Shown here in pieces: positions 18,399 to 26,514 of a stretch of 64,000 bases of DNA; position 1 is the first letter of the stretch; the number at the start of each line of letters is the position of its first letter. The stretch is from Bacillus sp. (in: firmicutes). GTDB lineage: Bacteria; Bacillota; Bacilli; Bacillales; Salisediminibacteriaceae. A program made the position numbers and the translations under genes. Location: assembly GCA_021208645.1 (NCBI GenBank), contig JAJOJL010000040.1, positions 1-64,000 of the forward strand. Reading direction: 5' to 3'. The notes below the pieces were generated by a model that was not told the origin of the DNA, made no database searches, and saw only the letters and a program-made list of their open reading frames with translations.

Positions 18399-18451
18399 TT
18401 AAACAAACGTTTATTTAATTGCAATGGTGAGTTTAAACAAACGTTTATTTA
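18399..18451. promoter_or_regulatory. Two perfect 19-bp direct repeats of a near-palindrome
   Basis: TTAAACAAACGTTTATTTA occurs at 18399-18417 and 18433-18451, 34 bp apart. Each copy is nearly palindromic (TAAAnAAACGTTTnTTTA), as in TetR- or LacI-type operators. They lie between the response-regulator gene (minus) and the DUF2628-like gene (plus), so either could be the target. No such regulator is encoded next to them. Confidence 0.55.
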
Positions 18452-18499
18452 GCCATTACAGTACTTCTTTCCATTAGTTCTTCACCTTTTATATTTTAG

Positions 18500-18528
18500 T
18501 TGACACATGATAAACTAGATGAAATAAC
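18500..18528 (+). promoter_or_regulatory. Candidate promoter
   Basis: TTGACA (18500-18505) is followed after 17 bp by AATAAC (18523-18528). It lies just upstream of the Shine-Dalgarno of the next gene and downstream of the 19-bp repeats. Confidence 0.4.
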
Positions 18529-18550
18529 CTTAGAAGGAGCAACACAAGTC

Positions 18551-19447
18551 ATGAGTGGAAATGAATTTCAAACAAAAGTAGCAAATGACCCTATATTCGA
18601 GCATCAATTGGAAGAAAAAATACAACACAATACAAATTATTATATAAGCAAATGGAAGGATGCTTCAGAGCCTTTTAATTTCTCCGGTTGGAATTGGCCT
18701 GCTTTCCTTATTACACCATTTTGGCTGTCTTATCGACAGATGTATCGGCATCTTATCACGTATTCTCTATTTCTTTTAGCTATTTTTAGTTTATCATTAA
18801 GCATTCCTTTGTTCCTATATTTCACTCCATTGCAGGAGTTAAACCAAATATTTTGGACATCAACAGCCATCGTTCTTATACACCTTTATTATGGATTCAA
18901 AGGGAATGCAGTTTACGCTAAATTTATTGCCAGTCTCTTTCAATGGGAAGCTAGCGAAAGGAAAACAAATGTCCCATTATTTAACCGTACAGGTCGATCA
19001 TGGATCAGTGCAATCATTGCCCCTATTTTTATGATTGTCTTTATTGCAATTCCGTTGTTTTGGGGAAATACTTTCATTAACACATCAACCTTGCCCTATG
19101 GTCTTTACGTCTATTTAGAGGATCAAGGAGCACCTCAATCAGTAGTTGAGATAATGGAGTCGGAATCACAAGTATTTCAAAAATATTCTTCCACCATCCA
19201 CCTTCTCTATTATTCTCAGGAGCCTATTAACAGCCAACCATTTCAAATTGTCCTTCATTATCGAGAAAACGAACAAGATGATTGGACATTGCTGAGAGAC
19301 AGAACCTTCTCGTTCTTCACTTCTAATAAGATTGAATTAGATTTATTAAATGCAGAAGACCCCTTAACAAAAACCGGAGAGTATCAGGTTGAGGTTTTCA
19401 TAGATGGAGAACATAAAGGGATTACTTTTTTTGAAATACAATTGTAA
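18551..19447 (+). CDS. DUF2628-like membrane protein with C-terminal extracytoplasmic domain
   Basis: The ATG at 18551 is preferred because AGAAGGAG lies upstream; earlier in-frame codons overlap the promoter. The ~298-residue protein begins with a region typical of DUF2628 (KWKDASEPFNFSGWNWPAFLITPFWL, split here as KWKDASEPFNFSG and WNWPAFLITPFWLSYRQMY), has about five membrane helices, and ends with a ~100-residue soluble domain of beta character after the last helix. Function unknown. Likely controlled by the two repeats upstream. Confidence 0.65.
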   Translation: MSGNEFQTKVANDPIFEHQLEEKIQHNTNYYISKWKDASEPFNFSGWNWPAFLITPFWLSYRQMYRHLITYSLFLLAIFSLSLSIPLFLYFTPLQELNQIFWTSTAIVLIHLYYGFKGNAVYAKFIASLFQWEASERKTNVPLFNRTGRSWISAIIAPIFMIVFIAIPLFWGNTFINTSTLPYGLYVYLEDQGAPQSVVEIMESESQVFQKYSSTIHLLYYSQEPINSQPFQIVLHYRENEQDDWTLLRDRTFSFFTSNKIELDLLNAEDPLTKTGEYQVEVFIDGEHKGITFFEIQL

Positions 19448-19501
19448 AGAAAGGCTAAGGCATTAATAGCTAGGTTTAGCTTTGCTGCCTTAGCTTAAAT
19501 C

Positions 19502-19843
19502 CTAAGATATTTTTGTTCCGTTTGGTACAGGATTATCAACATTCAACAGAATCACGTCCCCTTTTTCAGGAACACCTCCAAGAACCAACACTTCTGATTT
19601 ATATCCTGCTATGCGTAATGGAGGAAAATTGACAACTGCAGCAACCTGTCTGCCAACCATCATTTCCGGTTCATAACGCTTTGTTATTTGTGCACTTGAT
19701 TGTTTTATCCCCAAATCACTGCCAAAATCTATTTTCAGCTTAATGGCAGGCACTTTTGCCTCTGGAAATTCCTCCGCTTCCAAAACGGTTCCAATGCGTA
19801 AATCTAGTTTCTGAAAATCATCGAATGTAGCCAACTCAAACAC
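19502..19843 (-). CDS. csaA: CsaA-type tRNA-binding-fold chaperone
   Basis: This 113-residue protein is a stand-alone EMAPII/OB-fold tRNA-binding domain. It matches CsaA of Bacillus, which forms dimers and acts as an export-related chaperone that binds SecA and preproteins. Characteristic stretches are FQKLDLRIGTVLEAEEFP, KIDFGSDLGIKQSSAQI and VVNFPPLRIAGYKSEVL. Length equals the family norm (~110). The start ATG is at 19843 with GGAGG upstream. Monocistronic between convergent or divergent neighbours. Confidence 0.93.
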   Translation of the reverse strand: MFELATFDDFQKLDLRIGTVLEAEEFPEAKVPAIKLKIDFGSDLGIKQSSAQITKRYEPEMMVGRQVAAVVNFPPLRIAGYKSEVLVLGGVPEKGDVILLNVDNPVPNGTKIS

Positions 19844-19984
19844 CTCCTTATTTCCAATATTCTACAAATCATTCCTAAATCCTTTTATAAAGTTTGAGTC
19901 ATTTCTTCTGTTTCTAATAAATTATTATACATTTAAATGACAAAGGTACTCGCGAACATTTATTTGATTAATTTTTCGGACAAT

Positions 19985-20085
19985 TGAGGTAACAGAAGTC
20001 ACCCCTTTGTCCGACGGTGATTCATCTCCCCCTTACCGTTAGGCTTATGCCCTTCGCACGCTTGAAGAGGGAGTTTTCTCGCCTA
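19985..20085 (-). other. Possible IS200/IS605 right-end or omega-RNA-like relic
   Basis: Read on the minus strand, this stretch resembles the 3' end of tnpB-type elements: a short open reading stretch ending in TGA within GGGGGAGATGAATCACC, preceded by GGGCATAAGCCTAACGG. No transposase gene is present. It lies in the 389-bp gap before the BCCT gene, which otherwise holds nothing recognisable except the hairpin at 20205. The match is by memory of similar ends and is weak. Confidence 0.2.
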
Positions 20086-20193
20086 CTTTACATAAATCTC
20101 TAGCAAATCACCTATCCTAACGTAGAGCATTTGTTAGTTACATGGATCACCTATTGAAAAGTCAGCTTTTATTACTCATTCTCACATACAGTG

Positions 20194-20235
20194 AAAGGGG
20201 GATACATCCGTTTCTTCGGATGAAAAAACCTGATG
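20194..20235 (+). promoter_or_regulatory. Shine-Dalgarno separated from the BCCT start by a hairpin
   Basis: AAAGGGGG (20194-20201) is 31 bp from the ATG at 20233. Between them CATCCG (20205-20210) pairs perfectly with CGGATG (20217-20222) over a 6-nt loop. Folding brings the two closer. An out-of-frame ATG lies in the stem (20220). An in-frame stop at 20221-20223 excludes an upstream start. Confidence 0.5.
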
Positions 20236-22035
20236 GGAAAATATCAATATGAAACAAAAAAACCTAGTATTGTATTTTATCTCTCTGCTCCGCTTGTTGC
20301 TTTATTCGTGTTATGGGGAGCAATAGGACCAAGATCGTTAGAGAACTTTTCTAATAACGCATTAGCTGCAACCATTGATAACTTCGGCTGGTTTTATATG
20401 TTGGCCACCGCATTTTTCATAGCCTTTGTATTATTTTTAGCAATTAGTCCTTTTGGAAGACTTCGTTTGGGAAAACCAGATGAACGTCCTGAATACAAAT
20501 TTTACACCTGGTTGGGGATGTTATTTTCTGCTGGAATTGGTGTTGGCTTTGTATTTTGGGGAGTGGCAGAACCTGCCCTTTACTTTTTAGACCCACACCC
20601 TGACTATATTGGACTTTCTGACGAAGTAAAGGCAGCTGCAGGACTTCGATATGCTGTTTTTCATTGGGCCCTCCACCCTTGGGCCATCTTTTCTTTAGTA
20701 GCATTAACTCTGGCCTATGTTCAATTTCGAAAAGATCAACCTGCTCTAATCAGTTCTGCTTTCCAGCCATTACTAGGTGAAAAAATTTACGGGCCACTTG
20801 GAAAAGGAATCGATGTTTTAGCTGTACTCGCTACCTCAACAGGGGTAGCTACTACATTCGGTTTAAGTGCCTTGCAAATTACTGGTGGTCTTTCTCACCT
20901 TACAGGAACCATACCAAACAATGCTGGTACCCAATTGACTGTCATTGCCATTGTGACTGTATTATTCATTTTTTCAGCTGCTACAGGTGTGAATAAGGGG
21001 ATAAAAATATTAAGTACTATTAATTTAACTATCGCTTCGATCTTACTTATTTTTATGATAGTTATGGGGCCTACCTTGTTTATTGCAGAGAGTATTGTAA
21101 CAACTATCGGTAATTACATTGCCAATGTGACACAGATGAGTTTGGATCTTAATCCTTTCGGTGACGGTGAATGGATGGGGATTTATACGATTTTTTTCTG
21201 GGCTTGGCATATTTCATGGGCACCCTTTATGGGGATCTTCATAGCACGGATTTCACGTGGGAGAACAATTCGGGAATTTGTAGCTGGTGTTTTAATTGTA
21301 CCATCATTGCTGGCAGTCATCTGGTTCACTGCCTTTGGGGGAACTGCCCTAAAAATGATAATGGATGGCAATGATCGAATCGGAACCCTAGTCATGGAAA
21401 ACGTTGAAGTCGCCCTATTTGTCACCCTTGGGGAGTTACCTCTTGGCATTATCATGAGTATCCTTGCTGTTGGGTTAATTATTATCTTTTTTATTACATC
21501 TGCTGACTCTGCATCCTATGTTTTGGCCGCTTTAACAAGCAATGGTAGTCTTGAACCTAAACTAAGCGTTAAGGTCATTTGGGGCTTTCTCATTGCTGGT
21601 ACCGCAAGTGTATTATTATTAAGCGGTGGGTTAACTGGACTGCAAACAGCTTCTATAATTGCTGCTCTCCCCTTCGCCATCATCATGGTTGTAATGATGT
21701 TTTCATTATTGATGATGATGAGTCGCGATGTTCGAGTCGAGAAAAAACGTGAAAATCAGCAAAGGACCAAGTTAATTAAAAGTGAAATCCATAGTGATAT
21801 GTATGAAAAAGTTAAGGAAGAAGTTTATGAGGAAATTAAAGAAGAAGTGTACGATGAAATGAAAGAAGAAGTATATGAACAAGTGAAAGAAGAGGTATTT
21901 GACGATTTAAAGGAAGAGGTGTATGAAGAATTTAAAGAAAAAATATATGAAGATTTGAAAGAGGATTTAAGCGAGCAATTGGACGGTGAGCTTGACCCTC
22001 CATCGGAAGGAAAAAATGATGATCGTAAAAAATAA
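20233..22035 (+). CDS. BCCT-family osmolyte (betaine/choline/carnitine) transporter
   Basis: This 600-residue secondary transporter of the BCCT family has 12 predicted membrane helices. The family signature FFWAWHISWAPFMGIFIARI followed by SRGRTIREF is intact, and the aromatic-rich WAWHISW segment matches the trimethylammonium-binding helix. It likely imports glycine betaine with Na+, as OpuD does. The cytoplasmic C-terminus is unusual: residues 527-582 form seven consecutive eight-residue repeats (consensus xKEEVYEE). It complements opuA at the left end of the window. Monocistronic with its own terminator. Confidence 0.93.
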   Translation: MGKYQYETKKPSIVFYLSAPLVALFVLWGAIGPRSLENFSNNALAATIDNFGWFYMLATAFFIAFVLFLAISPFGRLRLGKPDERPEYKFYTWLGMLFSAGIGVGFVFWGVAEPALYFLDPHPDYIGLSDEVKAAAGLRYAVFHWALHPWAIFSLVALTLAYVQFRKDQPALISSAFQPLLGEKIYGPLGKGIDVLAVLATSTGVATTFGLSALQITGGLSHLTGTIPNNAGTQLTVIAIVTVLFIFSAATGVNKGIKILSTINLTIASILLIFMIVMGPTLFIAESIVTTIGNYIANVTQMSLDLNPFGDGEWMGIYTIFFWAWHISWAPFMGIFIARISRGRTIREFVAGVLIVPSLLAVIWFTAFGGTALKMIMDGNDRIGTLVMENVEVALFVTLGELPLGIIMSILAVGLIIIFFITSADSASYVLAALTSNGSLEPKLSVKVIWGFLIAGTASVLLLSGGLTGLQTASIIAALPFAIIMVVMMFSLLMMMSRDVRVEKKRENQQRTKLIKSEIHSDMYEKVKEEVYEEIKEEVYDEMKEEVYEQVKEEVFDDLKEEVYEEFKEKIYEDLKEDLSEQLDGELDPPSEGKNDDRKK

Positions 22036-22053
22036 AGTTTTTCAATTTTCTAG

Positions 22054-22090
22054 AAGAGTTTGCCTTTACTGTTTGGGCAGCTCTTTTTTT
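22054..22090 (+). terminator. Terminator of the BCCT gene
   Basis: AAGAG (22054-22058) and GCC pair with GGC and CTCTT (22081-22085), followed by T. The stem is interrupted. Confidence 0.5.
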
Positions 22091-22127
22091 ATATCATTAA
22101 TAGCTATAGTCCATCCCATCTTGTCAC

Positions 22128-22172
22128 GAGGGTACTGAAAAGTGGTACATTTCCTCTTTTTCCAGTACCCTC
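22128..22172. terminator. Hairpin adjoining structured element copy B
   Basis: GAGGGTACTG (22128-22137) pairs perfectly with CAGTACCCTC (22163-22172), with further AAG/CTT pairing inside. It lies 3 bp before copy B, just as the hairpin at 7523 adjoins copy A. Confidence 0.6.
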
Positions 22173-22175
22173 GAA

Positions 22176-22259
22176 GCAATGAGCGTAGCCGTCACAATCT
22201 TTAAAAGCCTGATAGGAGTGGGCTCCTCCTATCAGGTGAGTGACGAGCGAAGCCATTGC
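22176..22259. repeat. Dispersed structured element, copy B
   Basis: 84 bp related to copy A. GCAATG pairs with CATTGC, GTCAC with GTGAC, and CCTGATAGGAG with CTCCTATCAGG. Compared with copy A, three pairs change on both sides (G-C to A-T in the middle stem; G-C to C-G and C-G to T-A in the apical stem). The rest of the 442-bp gap before csp holds no gene. Confidence 0.8.
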
Positions 22260-22427
22260 AACAGCAATTTAAAGCGCCGAAAAAGTTGTTTTGTCATTTT
22301 TCAGCGGTCTCCTAGTCACTCTCCCAACACTTCGTACGCATTTTCCGCTCCAACTGTCACTCCCATGCTCCGCGCTCACCACCCCTATACTCCATCAAAA
22401 CACTTCCACCTACTACAATCCCAAACT

Positions 22428-22458
22428 TAAAAAGCCCATTCCTCAATGGAATGGGCTT
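22428..22458 (-). terminator. Terminator of the cold-shock gene
   Basis: AAGCCCATTCC (22432-22442) pairs with GGAATGGGCTT (22448-22458); on the minus strand it is followed by five T. It lies 19 bp past the csp stop. Confidence 0.85.
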
Positions 22459-22477
22459 GGATTATTCGTTTTAGGAA

Positions 22478-22675
22478 TTAAAGCTTAACTACGTTAGCAG
22501 CTTGAGGACCACGGTCGCCTTCAACGATTTCGAATTCAACTTCTTGGCCTTCTTCTAATGTTTTGAAACCTTCAGATTGGATAGCTGAGAAGTGTACGAA
22601 TACATCGTCTCCACCTTCGCGCTCGATAAATCCAAAACCTTTTTCTGAGTTAAACCATTTTACTTTGCCTGTCAT
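22478..22675 (-). CDS. Cold-shock protein (CspA family)
   Basis: This 65-residue single-domain RNA chaperone has RNP1 KGFGFIE and RNP2 VFVHFSAI, the two nucleic-acid-binding motifs of the cold-shock domain. It is close to CspB/CspD of B. subtilis (66-67 residues). It melts RNA secondary structure at low temperature. The ATG is preceded by AAGGAGG. A long upstream untranslated region (22676 to about 22830) is expected to fold and regulate translation with temperature, as known for csp genes. Confidence 0.95.
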   Translation of the reverse strand: MTGKVKWFNSEKGFGFIEREGGDDVFVHFSAIQSEGFKTLEEGQEVEFEIVEGDRGPQAANVVKL

Positions 22676-22830
22676 GTTAACGGCCTCCTTAAAAATAAAT
22701 GAAAAGTTAAATCTTTGAATACCGTAAAACTTATTTCATGCCTTACAAGAACTTTTTGCTTCCGAGGCCGAAAACGTTTTTCGATTTCAAAACTATTTAC
22801 TTCCTGATCATATCATACTGATCAAAGGGA
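22676..22830 (-). promoter_or_regulatory. Probable csp 5' untranslated leader
   Basis: The ~155-bp region upstream of csp has no open frame and includes the Shine-Dalgarno (AAGGAGG) close to the ATG and GC-poor segments. Long thermo-responsive leaders are usual for csp genes; the extent here is inferred, not seen. Confidence 0.35.
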
Positions 22831-22962
22831 TGCAAACACATTTTTCCTGTAATGGCAATGAAAATAACGTGTTTCCGACCCCTTTACAATGTTTATTATA
22901 GACAAAGTTGGGTATTATCATTCACTATTCTGCAATACCAAAAAAACTTCCTATGTAACGGC

Positions 22963-23391
22963 TTACATACTCCCCCCACTAAAAATTATAAGCACAACAA
23001 TCGAAATAATTGGTATTGCTGTAATTAATGGAATAGAAATGGTAAACATCATCGTCAATGCGCTTTTAACCTCTGCCTCATTAAGTCTTTCTTTTTTACT
23101 TCGATAAACAGAAAAAATCCTCAACAAGCCTAAAATGAACACTACAATAACCATGATCAGTGGAACAGCAGGATCTATTGTCTGGCCTTCCAAGGTAATA
23201 AAGGCAATAATGATTAAGGCAATAGGAATCATTTCAATAAAGGCCAAGCGAACAAATAACTTAGTTTGTATTTTTTGCATAAAGGCTTTTGTTGTATCCT
23301 CATTAACTTCCTTAAGCAAACCTTGAAAGGTAATGATGAATCCGATAATAAAAATTACAGTTGCAGCAACTAATAAGTATTCCACACGCAT
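22963..23391 (-). CDS. Hypothetical membrane protein
   Basis: This 142-residue protein has an N-terminal helix (about residues 5-27), a second and third helix (about 48-70 and 74-95), and a C-terminal hydrophobic stretch of about 30 residues (112-140). A charged loop (SVYRSKKERLNEAEVKSAL) separates the halves. The ordering of helices faintly recalls small ATP-synthase-c-like proteins, but no proton-binding carboxylate motif is clear. The ATG at 23391 is followed by RVEYLLVA and preceded by GAGGAGG. Function unknown. Confidence 0.6.
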   Translation of the reverse strand: MRVEYLLVAATVIFIIGFIITFQGLLKEVNEDTTKAFMQKIQTKLFVRLAFIEMIPIALIIIAFITLEGQTIDPAVPLIMVIVVFILGLLRIFSVYRSKKERLNEAEVKSALTMMFTISIPLITAIPIISIVVLIIFSGGSM

Positions 23392-23479
23392 CCCTCCTCG
23401 TCCAATATTATAATATTACAATTTAGAAGGTTTGGCTGTCTATATAAGTAGTTGCATTTCTTTAGTAAAAATGTGCAAA

Positions 23480-23505
23480 GACCCTGCACTACTTGGTGCA
23501 AGGTC
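23480..23505 (-). terminator. Terminator of the CotX gene
   Basis: GACCCTGCAC (23480-23489) pairs with GTGCAAGGTC (23496-23505, one mismatch); on the minus strand it is followed by TTT. Confidence 0.6.
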
Positions 23506-23515
23506 CAACCCGATC

Positions 23516-23989
23516 TTACAAAATATCCAATTTGATTGCTAAAGCAACTAATAGTTGAAGTAAAATTTGAATGTTAGCAGCGATTTGAGTGTCAGTAGTG
23601 GAAATTTCAACATTTCTTGAGTTTTCAACAACTGTTTTCTGGAAAGAAATTTGCTTCATTTTTGATGTTTGCATTAATTCTTGTGTTAAATCCTCTGCTG
23701 TCCTTGAGTCTGCAATGGAGATACTAATTAATACAGCAATGGCTGCCTGTAATCCTGCCTGTAAATTTACTGCTGCTTTAGTATCCGTTGTAGTAACAGT
23801 TACATCACAAGAATCCTTAATAAAAATATATTCTTCATTTAACTGAAGTGTTTTGTTTTTATTTGCGGCCCCTTGCGTTTCATCTTGAATATCTTTGCGA
23901 CCACATAATGGGTGTGCGCTATCTGCGTCTAATGCGCTCCAGTCCCTATTTGCATCAGTTGAGCGAAAGACTTCCTGATTCACTTTCAT
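23516..23989 (-). CDS. cotX: Spore coat protein X (CotX/CotV family)
   Basis: This 157-residue protein has two copies of the CotX/V domain: SCDVTVTTTDTKAAVNLQA then AGLQAAIAVLISI (about residues 59-92) and SRNVEISTTDTQIAANIQ then ILLQLLVALAIKL (about residues 123-156). CotX is part of the insoluble outer spore coat (crust) of Bacillus. It lies next to a CotW-like gene, matching the cotVWX grouping. Expression is expected to be late-sporulation and mother-cell specific; no SigK promoter was verified. ATG at 23989 with AAAGGAGGAA upstream. Confidence 0.9.
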   Translation of the reverse strand: MKVNQEVFRSTDANRDWSALDADSAHPLCGRKDIQDETQGAANKNKTLQLNEEYIFIKDSCDVTVTTTDTKAAVNLQAGLQAAIAVLISISIADSRTAEDLTQELMQTSKMKQISFQKTVVENSRNVEISTTDTQIAANIQILLQLLVALAIKLDIL

Positions 23990-24074
23990 TCCTCCTTTTC
24001 CTATTCTCGTTACACTGTATGTGAGAATACACAGTTTGTTTGGACAATGTGATCAAGAAATAAGTCTATTTTTA

Positions 24075-24399
24075 CTATTTTTTTCTTCTTTTAGAGCTAG
24101 AACCCTTAACATAAACTTTCGGTTTAGTTTTTGGTTGCTCAGCAATTCCAAAGAAGTCTTCTGTTGAGTCTTCAGCCGGTTTCCGTTTCCATTTCCATTG
24201 ATTTTTGGGGCATATCATTTTCCGTTACGGATTTATTCGTATTCTCTAAAAACTTTTCAACATCGGATTCAATATTCTTAACGATATTTCTTACCTTTTC
24301 CTTCTGATCAGGTGATAAGTCCACTTTATCTGGTGAAATATTGTACTTTTTAAATAGACGATCTAGGTATACGTCCATTAATTGATTTTGTTCCTTCAT
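24075..24399 (-). pseudogene. CotW-like spore coat protein, one frameshift
   Basis: The first ~70 residues (…LDRLFKKYNISPDKV…) resemble CotW of B. subtilis in the pattern of a short basic motif, a spacer and a helical NLVK/NIVK region. The frame breaks near 24165-24185: the product ends MEMETETG at 24172, while the other frame continues with RKPAEDSTEDFFGIAEQ and ends KRRKK at 24075. One extra base would explain it, giving ~107 residues, close to CotW (105). It neighbours CotX. Family assignment is tentative; the frameshift is likely an assembly error. Confidence 0.6.
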
Positions 24400-24579
24400 C
24401 AGTCAAACCTCCTCATTTTCCACGATACTATACCTTATGCATGGAAAATCGTTTGGCATAGGGAACTTGACTAGTTTTTGGTAATTTCTCAAAACAAAAG
24501 CGTAAGCGCTGAAGCTATTACATTATAAATCCCAGTTATTCACATTTATATAAAATAAAAATTCCTTAACAAACAAAAA

Positions 24580-24608
24580 CAGCACGGCGAATTCACCGTA
24601 CTGCTTTT
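24580..24608 (-). terminator. Terminator of pgcA
   Basis: CAGCACGG (24580-24587) pairs with CCGTACTG (one mismatch) around GAATTC; on the minus strand TTTTTG follows. Confidence 0.6.
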
Positions 24609-24615
24609 CTAATAA

Positions 24616-26355
24616 TTATTGGAAGTCTTTCACTTTTTGAACAAGGGGTTGAACCAATGCTACAAGTTTCTCTTGTGCCTCTATAGACGTATCGCCACGT
24701 ACGCCAAAGTACAATTTCAGTTTAGGCTCCGTTCCTGACGGTCGTAAACAAAACCAAGATTCATCTGTCATGATATATTTCAGAACGTTTGAATTAGGAA
24801 GTCCCGTAGGTATCTCCTCTTCCTTTATATGATCAAATGCTTTGCCCGTCAAATAATCCTCAGAACGCTTTAAGGCGAATCCACCTTCTGGATCAAATTC
24901 TGCTTCCCTTAAGCTATTGATGAAATTACTCATGGTTTCCACCCCTTCTTTCCCCCTAAACACAAAGGAATGAAGTGTTTCCCGATAATGACCATACTTT
25001 TCATAAATTTCTTCTAAGCCTTCAAATAACGTCTTCCCTTGCTCCTTATAATAGAGGGCCACTTCAGATGCCAGTAGCACAGCTTGAACAGCATCCTTAT
25101 CCCTAACAAAAGGTTCGATTAAGTACCCGTAACTCTCTTCATATCCAAAGATAAAGTTTTTAGTGTTACCTTCACCCTCGAAGTCCCTGATTATTTCGGC
25201 AATATATTTAAAACCAGTTAATACATCTATCACTTCCACATCATGGGCTTCGGCGATTGCTTTCCCTAACGGAGAGGTAACAATCGTCTGAACCATAACA
25301 CTGTTCGTTGGAAGAGTAGCATTTGCTACCCCTGTTGACAACAGGTAATGAAGCATTATTGCACCAGTTTGGTTCCCTGTTAGGACTTGATACTGGTCTT
25401 CCTTATTTTTTGCTGCAACCCCAACACGGTCCCCATCTGGATCCGTTGCAATTAATACATCAGCTCCAATTTCTTCTCCCTCTTTCATTGCCCTGTCAAA
25501 TGCCACATGCTCTTCTGGATTCGCAGAGGTAACATTGGAGAAGTTTTCGTCTGGTGTTGCTTGAGATTCTATCACATGTACTTGAGAGAAACCAACCTTA
25601 CGATAACTGTTTAAAACTGGGGTTAGTGACGCTCCATGTAAAGGGGTAAAAACAACGGATAATTCTTTTCCTTTTTCCGAAACTAATTCCTTATTTTGAA
25701 TCACCTTCATAAGCTGAGTTTCATATGATTCATCCATTTCCTTACCAACATAAACAAGTAAACCACTAGTTAACAATTCTTTTTCATCAGTTGTTGGGAC
25801 AATTAATTCGTCTGCTACTTCATTAACATATTTCAACAATAAATCTGAGTCAGCACCTACTAGTTGAGCACCATCATCACCGTACACTTTGAACCCGTTA
25901 TACTCTGGAGGGTTATGACTAGCTGTGATCATGATACCTGCAACAGCTTTAAGTTCTCTAACTGCAAAGGACAATTGAGGTGTAGGACGGAGTTCTTCAA
26001 AAACGTATACTTTTACTCCATCCGCTCCAAGTACTTTCGCAGACTCTAATGCGAACTTTCGAGAAAAGCGCCGGTTATCGTAGGAGATGGCAACGCCTTT
26101 TGCCATTGCTTTCTCCCCTTTTTCACAAATGAGCTTACTCAACCCTTTCGCAGCACGGCGTACTGTATATGTATTCATACGATTTGTTCCAGGTCCTATT
26201 TCGCCACGCATTCCACCTGTACCGAATTCCAACGCCTTATAAAAAGAGTCTTCCAATACTTTATGATTATCTTTTAACGCCTCCAGTTGTTGCCTTAACT
26301 CCAATTCTAATTCGGCACTTTTTTGCCAACGTTCAAATTCCAATTCCCAGCTCAT
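24616..26355 (-). CDS. pgcA: Alpha-phosphoglucomutase / phosphomannomutase
   Basis: This 579-residue enzyme interconverts glucose-1-phosphate and glucose-6-phosphate. The phosphoserine active-site motif TASHNPPEYNGFKVY, the Mg-binding loop DPDGDRVGVA, the sugar-binding GYEESYGYL and the phosphate-binding RPSGTEPKLKLY are present. Length matches PgcA of Bacillus. It connects the Leloir pathway genes upstream (producing glucose-1-phosphate) with glycolysis. A 159-bp gap to the ROK gene contains an imperfect hairpin, so it may be partly cotranscribed. Confidence 0.93.
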   Translation of the reverse strand: MSWELEFERWQKSAELELELRQQLEALKDNHKVLEDSFYKALEFGTGGMRGEIGPGTNRMNTYTVRRAAKGLSKLICEKGEKAMAKGVAISYDNRRFSRKFALESAKVLGADGVKVYVFEELRPTPQLSFAVRELKAVAGIMITASHNPPEYNGFKVYGDDGAQLVGADSDLLLKYVNEVADELIVPTTDEKELLTSGLLVYVGKEMDESYETQLMKVIQNKELVSEKGKELSVVFTPLHGASLTPVLNSYRKVGFSQVHVIESQATPDENFSNVTSANPEEHVAFDRAMKEGEEIGADVLIATDPDGDRVGVAAKNKEDQYQVLTGNQTGAIMLHYLLSTGVANATLPTNSVMVQTIVTSPLGKAIAEAHDVEVIDVLTGFKYIAEIIRDFEGEGNTKNFIFGYEESYGYLIEPFVRDKDAVQAVLLASEVALYYKEQGKTLFEGLEEIYEKYGHYRETLHSFVFRGKEGVETMSNFINSLREAEFDPEGGFALKRSEDYLTGKAFDHIKEEEIPTGLPNSNVLKYIMTDESWFCLRPSGTEPKLKLYFGVRGDTSIEAQEKLVALVQPLVQKVKDFQ

Positions 26356-26460
26356 CTTTACCTCTCCTTTATAACCAAAATTCGAATATCTATATCATAA
26401 TATGTATTTTAACTAGATGCCAATCAATATTATACGACAAAAAAAGACCCAATAAGAAGA

Positions 26461-26503
26461 GGATGACACAAAAGGAATATTTATCCTTATGTAGTCACCC
26501 TCA
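26461..26503 (-). terminator. Possible terminator/attenuator between ROK gene and pgcA
   Basis: GGATGAC (26461-) pairs with GTCACCC (one G-T pair), and AAGGA with TCCTT, around a short loop. The T-run lies about 20 nt further, so termination would be weak. Confidence 0.35.
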
Positions 26504-26514
26504 ACTAAGTACCA

